From contig JAYTQU010000058.1 of NCBI GenBank assembly GCA_043746555.1, positions 1 through 11,443 on the forward strand: a stretch of DNA of 11,443 nt. The letters are read 5' to 3'. The translations under genes and the position numbers were made by a program. Each line of letters begins with the position of its first letter. The first letter of the stretch is position 1. This document shows positions 5,844 through 11,443 of the stretch, one piece after another. The stretch is from CAZQYC01 sp043746555. GTDB taxonomy: Bacteria > Pseudomonadota > Gammaproteobacteria > Steroidobacterales > Steroidobacteraceae. The notes under the pieces are model-generated. The model was not told the origin of the DNA and did not search any database. It was given only the letters and a program-made list of their open reading frames with translations.

Positions 5844-7136
5844 ATGATCGCCACATCGCAGCAGTCACTCAGTAAACGCACGTCCTTGAACCGACAGCAA
5901 ATCGCGGGATTCTGGGCTGCGTGGACCGGTTGGACACTCGACGGCATGGACTCGGTCATCTACGCACTCGTCCTTACTCCCGCGCTTAACGAGTTGCTGC
6001 CGAAATCCGGGATCGCGGCGACTACCGCTAACGTAACATCGATCGGTTCGATTCTGTTCGCCGTCTTCCTCCTCGGTTGGGGACTGTCGTTCTTGTGGGG
6101 ACCGATTGCCGATCGCTTTGGTCGCGCGCGCACACTTGCCGCAACGATCGCTATCTACGCTATTTTTACCGGTGCGGCAGCGCTGTCGCAAAATGTTTGG
6201 CAATTGGGATTGTTCCGCTTGTTGGCGGGAATCGGTATCGGCGGCGAATGGGCGATGGCTGGGACATACGTTGCGGAGTCATGGCCGGAAGATCGTCGCA
6301 AGATGGGCGCGGGCTTTTTACAAACCGGTTACTACGCCGGTTTCTTTCTGGCTGCGATCTTAAATTTTACTGTCGGCAGCGCCTACGGTTGGCGCGCGAT
6401 GTTTTTGTGCGGATTTGTTCCGGTCGTCGTCGCAATCATCACGCTATTGCGTGTCTCCGAATCCGAACGCTGGGTTCGTCACACCAGGGACGTGAAACGC
6501 AACAGCTCGCTTGCGGTCATCTTCAATCGCACTTATCGCAAACGCACGCTCGTCAACACCGTTCTGGTAACCGTCGCCATCGTTGGCTTATGGGCCGGCT
6601 CGGTATACGAGCCCACCGCCATCATCGCACTCGCCAAGCAAGCTGGAATGAATGCGCCGATGGCTTCGCGACTTGCGTCATTCGGTACCGGCATCCTCTC
6701 GATCGGCACTATTCTCGGTTGTCTTGCGCTGCCTGTGCTTGCCGAACGCATCGGACGTAAACGCACGCTAGCCGGATATTTTTTCGGCATGTTCTGCATG
6801 ATCATCTTGGCCTTCGGCTGGGCCTTCTACTTACCCAATGGCCTGACGCCTTTTTTGATCGTACTGTTCTTTCTCGGCTTCGCCGGCGGCAACTTCGCCA
6901 TGTTTAGTTTGTGGCTGCCTGAGCAATACGAAACCGCCGTGCGCGCGACAGCATTTGCATTTGTTACCTCCTTCGGCAGATTTGTCGGCGCGGGCGTGAA
7001 CTTCCTCATCTTCTATCTAGTGCGCGAGACCGGCACACTCGGCAAACCCGTCGCATGGACGGCGCTCGCATTCGCTCTTGGTCTGCTGGTGATTCCGTTC
7101 GCTCGCGAAACCAAAGGCGCAACGTTGCCGGAGTGA
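5844..7136 (+). CDS. Major facilitator superfamily transporter, organic/aromatic-acid symporter-like
   Basis: Inner-membrane secondary transporter of 430 aa, the normal size for a 12-helix MFS protein. ATG 5844 follows a purine-rich AAGAAG. In the first helix, residues 33-36 are DGMD, the DGxD pattern known from aromatic-acid and related proton symporters. Motif A, GPIADRFGRAR, lies at 86-96 between helices 2 and 3, with a second version (LAERIGRKR) in the C-terminal half. GIGIGGEW (about 129-136) and YVAESWPEDRRKMGAG follow, as in sugar- and acid-transporter subfamilies (PF00083/PF07690). Many hydrophobic segments are evenly spaced to the C-terminus. The substrate cannot be read from sequence; an organic or aromatic acid is my guess. 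The gene is co-directional with the dehydrogenase and may have followed it directly before the toxin-antitoxin cassette arrived. It converges with the peptidase gene, leaving about 60 bp between stops. Confidence 0.87.
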   Translation: MIATSQQSLSKRTSLNRQQIAGFWAAWTGWTLDGMDSVIYALVLTPALNELLPKSGIAATTANVTSIGSILFAVFLLGWGLSFLWGPIADRFGRARTLAATIAIYAIFTGAAALSQNVWQLGLFRLLAGIGIGGEWAMAGTYVAESWPEDRRKMGAGFLQTGYYAGFFLAAILNFTVGSAYGWRAMFLCGFVPVVVAIITLLRVSESERWVRHTRDVKRNSSLAVIFNRTYRKRTLVNTVLVTVAIVGLWAGSVYEPTAIIALAKQAGMNAPMASRLASFGTGILSIGTILGCLALPVLAERIGRKRTLAGYFFGMFCMIILAFGWAFYLPNGLTPFLIVLFFLGFAGGNFAMFSLWLPEQYETAVRATAFAFVTSFGRFVGAGVNFLIFYLVRETGTLGKPVAWTALAFALGLLVIPFARETKGATLPE

Positions 7137-7198
7137 TCTCCCGCCCAGCTGAACCGAGCATCGGACATAAATTACCAATCAAAAAGTTTGTAAGTGCG

Positions 7199-8710
7199 CT
7201 ATGGGTCAATCTTCTCATGTGAAGCGTTCGCGACTTCGCTGATGAAGAAAGCTAGAAATCGCGCCATGCGTTCCAATCCCGGCGTGGAAATCACATCCAG
7301 TACTTCACCGGTCGTGTGATAGAGCGGCGCCGCTTGCATTACCGTGACCTTTGCGGCCTTCAGGTCCCTGAAGCCGCCCGTTTCGCCGCTCTGCATCGTG
7401 GATAGCTCCGACACAAAGTTAACGCCAAAACGTGTGACGCCTTGCTGCGCCAAATCGTTTAGAAACGGCGCTCCATTGGTCACGCCGAACACAATGGGAG
7501 CTTCGCCTGAATCGGCAACTGCTTGTCGATAGCCATCGGTGAAGGTGCTGCGCGCAGCGGAAAAATTGCGTTGCGCGACATGTTCGATGTTCAACACGAG
7601 CAACGCTTTCCTCGCCAACTCGGGATTCGCCTTCATGAAATTTCGCGGTCCGTTAATACCGGGACTGTGATGCCCGGCGCTAACGACAAACACCAACGTT
7701 CTCTTCGGGCGATTCTCCGGCTTGGCAAAGTGTCGTCCTAGTGCAAGCAACACGGCGAGTCCGTCGGCGTTGTCGCCCGCGCCGTCAAACCATGCATCCG
7801 CATGCGCGTCAATGACGATGGGCTCATCGCTCTGACTGCCGGGAATCACCGCGATACCATTCTGCGCTTTCAAGTCAGAACGCATATCCGTCTTGAGCGT
7901 GAGTTGCGCGCGAACCTTGTCTTGCAATCCCGCTTGCGCCGCGCGGTCGAGAATGGATTCGACGAACAAGCCGTCACGACCGCCAAGATTGAAACAGGGG
8001 CCGCCGCAATTACTAAAATCATGTGAGCGTTCGTTACCCGGCAGGCGCACTAAGTTAATCACCGCGACCGCACCGCGCTTCATCAAATCCTTTGCGTGCG
8101 CCGTCACCACGCCGCGCTCGAATAGCATGTGGCCTTGTGGAATGGTGAGTTGCACTGCGATCTTTCCCTTCACGTCGATATGATCGAGAAGCGAAGGATT
8201 CGCGCCGCCGACATAAACGAGTGGCGCCGTCAGTTTGCCACTTGGAATCCCGGATGGCGTCAGCGGCATTGCTGATTCAAGTACAACATCGGCCGTGCCT
8301 GCGCCGAACGCCGGATCGCCCAACAAGCGTACCTCCCACGAAAGCGGAATCCAAAACGGAGAGAGCGGCTCTTGTTGAATCGGCTGTAGCTTCACATCCG
8401 CAATGCCGGCGCGTCGTAGTTGTTCCACGGCCCAAGCAATGGTATTTGCGCTCGAAGGAAAACCTGAGATGCGTCCCCACAATTGCCCCTCGCCAATTTC
8501 ATGAGACGCACGACTGGCTTTCGAGAAACCAACAATAGTTTCGAGATCCTTTCTGATCGCAGCACCTTGTAACTCGGGATAGCTTGGTCCATCACTCGGT
8601 ACCGAGATTGCCGCAATATTTACCGCTCGCGGCGTTCGCATTCCAACAATCACTGCAGGCTCGGATCCAAATGACGGCGAAAGGGGCACACCAAACCAAG
8701 GCGTCGACAC
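7199..8710 (-). CDS. M28-family metallopeptidase homologue, detached from its signal peptide
   Basis: Long open frame of 503 codons from GTG 8710 to TAG 7201-7199. It resembles exported M28 zinc aminopeptidases with a protease-associated insert at about 159-220. The metal region is visible: H303-A-D305, then F308-D-G-A-G-D313-N314, E376 in NIEH, and H465 in YHTTGEVLDVI. The usual catalytic Glu-Glu after the 'LVFV' strand is missing; the corresponding segment reads SAGHHSPG (H347, H348), so peptidase activity is uncertain. I recall related sequences with this GHH pattern, so it may be a subfamily trait. The frame begins directly with what should be mature sequence (PWFGVPLSPS). The signal peptide lies just upstream in another frame (8715-8780), with a good ribosome binding site. 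A frameshift has therefore split the gene, or there is a sequencing error. GTG 8710 is only the formal first start codon. Confidence 0.8.
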   Translation of the reverse strand: MSTPWFGVPLSPSFGSEPAVIVGMRTPRAVNIAAISVPSDGPSYPELQGAAIRKDLETIVGFSKASRASHEIGEGQLWGRISGFPSSANTIAWAVEQLRRAGIADVKLQPIQQEPLSPFWIPLSWEVRLLGDPAFGAGTADVVLESAMPLTPSGIPSGKLTAPLVYVGGANPSLLDHIDVKGKIAVQLTIPQGHMLFERGVVTAHAKDLMKRGAVAVINLVRLPGNERSHDFSNCGGPCFNLGGRDGLFVESILDRAAQAGLQDKVRAQLTLKTDMRSDLKAQNGIAVIPGSQSDEPIVIDAHADAWFDGAGDNADGLAVLLALGRHFAKPENRPKRTLVFVVSAGHHSPGINGPRNFMKANPELARKALLVLNIEHVAQRNFSAARSTFTDGYRQAVADSGEAPIVFGVTNGAPFLNDLAQQGVTRFGVNFVSELSTMQSGETGGFRDLKAAKVTVMQAAPLYHTTGEVLDVISTPGLERMARFLAFFISEVANASHEKIDP

Positions 8711-8714
8711 GCTC

Positions 8715-8780
8715 TTACTTCTGCGCGAGCGCTATCACTGGGGCGGCGAACAAAACGACAACAAGCCAAAAAGAGCGCAT
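8715..8780 (-). pseudogene. Out-of-frame signal-peptide start of the M28 peptidase gene
   Basis: ATG 8780 is preceded by GGAG (8788-8791, reverse strand) at 7 nt, the best ribosome binding site for this locus. It opens a 21-codon frame beginning MRSFWLVVVLFAAPVIALA, an excellent Sec signal peptide with an ALA-Q cleavage site, then stops at TAA 8717-8715. The M28 frame is shifted by one base relative to it and is itself closed upstream by TGA-TAG, so the break falls within about 20 bp around 8715-8735. Most likely this is the true 5' end of the peptidase gene separated by a single frameshift. A leader peptide with reinitiation at GTG 8710 is possible but would leave the peptidase without export. 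Confidence 0.75.
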
Positions 8781-8979
8781 TGTTTTTCTCCAACTCAGTT
8801 GATGGTGCTCGCGCGAGAGATCGGCGTCAATGTAAGCTAATGGTACTGCGTTCGTCGCGGCCCAAACTATCTTATCAAAAGTCATTGACCGCAGAGACGC
8901 CGACCCGGATCATACTCAAAGATCGCCGCTTACGAATGTCGCATAAATCTAGGTGTAGGCCGAATCGCAAGGTGTAACC
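8781..8979. other. Divergent intergenic region
   Basis: About 200 bp between the peptidase start (-) and the thioredoxin gene (+). It carries the ribosome binding sites of both (GGAG at 8788-8791 on the minus strand, AAGG just before 8980 on the plus strand). No firmly placed promoter or other element was found. Confidence 0.4.
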
Positions 8980-9537
8980 ATGATCGGACGCGTTTGTCGC
9001 CACTACGTCTTCGCCAATTGGAATTTGACCGTGCTGCTCGCATGCGCATTTGCGACGCCGGTCCATGCAAGTGTCGAGATCGGCGCGCGGCCGCCGGATT
9101 ATCTCGGCAGGAACGAGCACGGCGATAAAGTATTGGTGAGCGAGCAACAAGGTAAGCTGGTTATCGTATCGTTCTTTGCCTCGTGGTGCGGACCGTGCCG
9201 CAAGGAACTGCCGATACTGGCGGCGATGCAAAAACAGGTAGGGCGCGACAAACTCATCGTCGTTGCAGTGAACTACAGGGAAGACTCCGAAATCGTGCGC
9301 TCGTTACGCAGGCAACTTCGCGATTATCAATTGACCATCACGTCCGACGGCAACGGGCGAATCGGCGAGCAATACGGCGTCAAAGGTATTCCTCGCATGG
9401 TTATCATCGGCAAAGACGGCAAGGTAGCCGGACAGCATGAAGGCTATGGCGAGGAGATGCTGCCGCACTTGGTCGACGAAATAAATCGGATATGGCGCGA
9501 GCAAGCGACTGACGCCACTGGAACGCAAGTAAATTGA
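8980..9537 (+). CDS. Exported TlpA/ResA-like thiol-disulfide thioredoxin
   Basis: Predicted periplasmic thiol-disulfide oxidoreductase of 185 aa. ATG 8980 has AAGG 7 nt upstream. Residues 15-30 (NLTVLLACAFATPVHA) form the hydrophobic core and cleavage site of a signal peptide or membrane anchor. A TlpA-type thioredoxin domain follows: GARPPDYLGRNEHGDKV, then the active site W69-C70-G-P-C73 after VIVSFFAS, and GIPRMVIIGKDGKV with the likely cis-proline at 138. Such proteins reduce or rearrange disulfides of exported proteins; relatives of ResA and TlpA assist cytochrome c or oxidase maturation. A link to the heme motif of the quinohemoprotein upstream is conceivable but only inferred. The gene seems to stand alone: its left neighbour is divergent and its right neighbour convergent. 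Confidence 0.9.
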   Translation: MIGRVCRHYVFANWNLTVLLACAFATPVHASVEIGARPPDYLGRNEHGDKVLVSEQQGKLVIVSFFASWCGPCRKELPILAAMQKQVGRDKLIVVAVNYREDSEIVRSLRRQLRDYQLTITSDGNGRIGEQYGVKGIPRMVIIGKDGKVAGQHEGYGEEMLPHLVDEINRIWREQATDATGTQVN

Positions 9538-9602
9538 TGTCGTGGCGTACAAGCAATTTGAGGTGGGTGACGTTTCCCAATCAGGAAGCCACGCAACTTG
9601 AT

Positions 9603-9812
9603 TTAGTCGACAGTGATTGAATTCCGGAAACCTTCGAACTCGGGACTGGGCGTCAATGACTCTCTCGATTCGCTCGGGCCATGATCGAACAACACAGTCG
9701 CGTTGAATGCAACAAAATCTTTAATCGAAGCGATGGCAAGCACGATTAGAAAGGAAGTAAAAGCGAGAACGGCGATTGGCACGATCACCATGACATAAAT
9801 TAGAGCACGCAC
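9603..9812 (-). CDS. Small single-span membrane protein
   Basis: A 69-residue frame starts at GTG 9812, five nt after AGGAGGT (9824-9818), essentially a full Shine-Dalgarno, and ends at TAA 9605-9603. The frame is open further upstream, but that part is rich in Arg/Ser/Tyr with no gene-like character, so the ribosome binding site decides the start; ATG 9791 is the fallback. Residues about 4-29 (IYVMVIVPIAVLAFTSFLIVLAIA) make one strong transmembrane helix, followed by a hydrophilic tail of about 40 residues. I do not recognise a family. It converges with the thioredoxin gene and is divergent from the exported-protein gene at 9983. Confidence 0.6.
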   Translation of the reverse strand: MRALIYVMVIVPIAVLAFTSFLIVLAIASIKDFVAFNATVLFDHGPSESRESLTPSPEFEGFRNSITVD

Positions 9813-9817
9813 CAGGG

Positions 9818-9824
9818 ACCTCCT
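9818..9824 (-). promoter_or_regulatory. Full-consensus Shine-Dalgarno of the small membrane protein
   Basis: AGGAGGT on the reverse strand, five nt before GTG 9812. It is the strongest ribosome binding site in the window and fixes the start of the 69-aa gene within a longer open frame. Confidence 0.65.
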
Positions 9825-9982
9825 ATATTTCCTACATCGCCGCGACCGAGATTGCACAATACGGCTAGTTCGGTACGTCTTAGCGGTCATTGGCAATCCC
9901 ATCGCGACGAGGCTATTCTCCGTCAGTCCGATGAACCGACTATGAACGACATACCGCCCGTATTTTGATTGGACTCTCGCGA

Positions 9983-10948
9983 ATGAAACGTGAAATGAAT
10001 AAGCCTGGCTTGCCGTATCGATTCCTGTGCGTTTCGATGGCGCTTTATTGCGTATCGAATCTTGCCGATGCAAAAGACAAGGCATATCGACCCCCGCGCC
10101 TGCCGGATGGCCATGTGAATATTCAAGGGATGTGGGAATTCACTAACCTCATCCCGATGGAACGACCGCGCGATGTGAAAGCGTTAGTGATCACCCAGGC
10201 TGACGCAGCAAGAATCGATGACAATTCCGCAAAGCGAGCCGAAGATCCTACGGTGATTGATTCGGCGTCGGGATATCGACGACCCAGGCACGTCGAACCG
10301 ATTCGCGGTGAACTACATAGCTCGGTGGTCGTCGATCCTCAAGACGGAAGAATCCCGTTCACTGTGAAGTACTCCGAGAAACGCCGGTTAGCGCGCCCCG
10401 TCGGCATGGCCGCTGCATTTGATGGTCCTGAACAACGCCCGACGATGGAACGTTGCATCGCGTCCGATGGCGCGCCGTTGTTTAGATCGATTCCGTCAAA
10501 CAATCTGCATCAATTTATACAGACGTCGAACGTCGTAATGATTCATTCCGAAGAACTGCCCGACACACGCATCATTCGTATCGGCGGACAACACGCGCCC
10601 GCCGCACTTTTATCATATCTAGGCGATTCGATCGGATGGTGGGAAGGCGACACGCTGGTGGTGGAAACAAAAAACTTTCTGCCGGCCACGTATGTTTCGC
10701 CGCAAACGACGTTGATCGAGCGATTCACCCGCGTCTCAAACAACGAGCTTCACTATCTGTTTACCGTCGAAGATCCAAACTACTACACACAACAATGGAC
10801 CGGCGAAAATCATTTTCTACTTGGGACTGAACAGATGTTCGAATACGCTTGCCACGAAGGTAACTATGCCCTCCCGAATATTTTGCACGGGACCCGCGCG
10901 CAGGAAGCGGCCAAAGAAAAAGCCGGTTCAATCACCAACGCTTATTGA
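9983..10948 (+). CDS. Exported protein of unknown function (homologue of the gene at 1-711)
   Basis: A 321-aa protein from ATG 9983; the frame opens at TTG 9965, and ATG 9995 is also possible. Residues about 10-30 (LPYRFLCVSMALYCVSNLADA) give a Sec signal. The mature part shows the family landmarks: RLPDGHVNIQGMW (39-51), ERP, SSVVVDPQDGRIPFT, ERCIASDG, then 'VVMIHSEELPDTRIIRIGG', 'LGDSIGWWEGDTLVVETKNF', 'ERFTRVSNNELHYLFTVEDP' and EYACHEGNYALPNILHGTRAQE near the C-terminus. I recall many similar exported proteins in Acidobacteriota and Steroidobacter-like bacteria, often near oxidoreductases and hydrolases, but no defined activity. The N-terminal half aligns in order with the partial gene at 1-711, though the two are clearly diverged. 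The C-terminal half of that homologue is outside the window. Confidence 0.88.
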   Translation: MKREMNKPGLPYRFLCVSMALYCVSNLADAKDKAYRPPRLPDGHVNIQGMWEFTNLIPMERPRDVKALVITQADAARIDDNSAKRAEDPTVIDSASGYRRPRHVEPIRGELHSSVVVDPQDGRIPFTVKYSEKRRLARPVGMAAAFDGPEQRPTMERCIASDGAPLFRSIPSNNLHQFIQTSNVVMIHSEELPDTRIIRIGGQHAPAALLSYLGDSIGWWEGDTLVVETKNFLPATYVSPQTTLIERFTRVSNNELHYLFTVEDPNYYTQQWTGENHFLLGTEQMFEYACHEGNYALPNILHGTRAQEAAKEKAGSITNAY

Positions 10949-11046
10949 GTTGCGAGCAAGCAAGACATTAACCGATACGACGCGGTTCAACCCTCGGGTT
11001 TCATCGTACCTTGTTCTTCCTCGACGTGCCGATGCCCGCGCGCATC

Positions 11047-11443
11047 CTACATTTTCTTCGGTCGCCATCCTGCTGGCAAGTTCATTGCTGCAAGCTCAAC
11101 GGTTACCGTCTCACGAATATCCTTTGCCGATGAACCCAGCATCACTCGATAGGTTCCCGCTGATATCTTCCAGCTATTCGTCGGCGTGTCGAACATTCCG
11201 AACAGGCGCGGGTCGACAGCAACATCGACGCTTTGCGTTGCACCCGCCGCTAGCGCGATCTTTTTCCATCCACCCAATCGCTTCGGCGCTTCCCATCCCG
11301 CGCCGCTCACGTAAATTTGCGGCACTGCCATGCCGTCACGAGCGCCGCTGTTATGCGCCGAAAATCGCGCCGTCACAAACTGTTTCGCTGACGATGCGGT
11401 CAACCCCGAGTAACCAAACGTCGTGTACGAAAGTCCGTGACCG
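11047..11443 (-). CDS. Glycoside hydrolase family 3 beta-glucosidase, C-terminal end (5' part beyond window)
   Basis: The reverse strand is open from the window edge to TAG 11049-11047, about 131 residues. It begins GHGLSYTTFGYSGLT, the linker that precedes the fibronectin type III-like domain in GH3 beta-glucosidases (PF14310). That domain follows: FSAHNSGARDGMAVPQIYVSG, then 'PKRLGGWKKIALAAGATQSVDVAV', 'FDTPTNSWKISAGTYRVMLGSSA' and a short tail. The catalytic N-terminal and middle domains, with the nucleophile Asp, lie outside. The enzyme would hydrolyse beta-linked glucosides or xylosides. The frame reads through the TTG at 11403, so that is not a start. It converges with the exported-protein gene ending at 10948. 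Confidence 0.9.
   Translation of the reverse strand, partial: GHGLSYTTFGYSGLTASSAKQFVTARFSAHNSGARDGMAVPQIYVSGAGWEAPKRLGGWKKIALAAGATQSVDVAVDPRLFGMFDTPTNSWKISAGTYRVMLGSSAKDIRETVTVELAAMNLPAGWRPKKM

Noticed and set aside
9813..10085. N-terminal extension of the small membrane protein to 160 aa
   Set aside because: The upstream part is Arg/Ser/Tyr-rich, antisense to the 9983 gene, and ignores the full Shine-Dalgarno before GTG 9812.
10989..11000. AACC-CTCG-GGTT hairpin between the convergent genes as a terminator
   Set aside because: Only a 4-bp stem of mixed strength and no U-run; could be chance.

Overview
The window looks like chromosomal DNA of a Gram-negative, respiring, polymer- and organic-acid-using bacterium, probably a pseudomonadote (Steroidobacter-like Gammaproteobacteria or Burkholderiales). 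Reasons: many Sec-exported proteins, a periplasmic quinohemoprotein dehydrogenase, a TlpA-like thioredoxin, a GH3 glycosidase, and a secreted protein family ('LRVPPGHAKNW') that I associate with Burkholderiales. GC is moderate by eye. The lineage is inference; no rRNA or tRNA gene is visible.

Layout. 1-711 (-): exported protein of unknown function, cut by the window edge. 712-1323: no gene, but a 144-bp MITE-like palindrome with a 4-bp target duplication, and a small tandem repeat. 1324-1863 (-): exported protein with a very charged Asp/Arg/His/Glu tail. 2155-4137 (+): quinohemoprotein alcohol dehydrogenase of the polyvinyl-alcohol-dehydrogenase type, with an N-terminal cytochrome c domain and a PQQ propeller. 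4281-5671 (+): two-gene AbiE-like toxin-antitoxin module, toxin first. 5844-7136 (+): MFS transporter with a DGxD motif. 7199-8710 (-): M28-type peptidase homologue whose signal peptide (8715-8780) is in another frame. 8980-9537 (+): TlpA/ResA-like thioredoxin. 9603-9812 (-): small membrane protein behind a near-perfect Shine-Dalgarno. 9983-10948 (+): second member of the exported family seen at 1-711. 11047-11443 (-): C-terminal end of a GH3 beta-glucosidase.

The most notable region is 4091-5776. The last 47 bp of the dehydrogenase gene, including its stop codon, recur exactly at 5730-5776, immediately beyond the toxin-antitoxin pair. The pair thus sits as a cassette of about 1.64 kb between direct repeats, between the dehydrogenase and the transporter, as if inserted at the gene's 3' end without damaging it. 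Just upstream of the toxin, a sigma70-like promoter is overlaid by two inverted repeats, and its predicted start falls on or next to the ATG, suggesting a leaderless, autoregulated operon.

Working together (inference): the dehydrogenase oxidises an alcohol substrate in the periplasm and the MFS protein may import a related organic acid or product. The thioredoxin, peptidase homologue and glycosidase are general envelope or scavenging functions. No complete pathway is encoded here.
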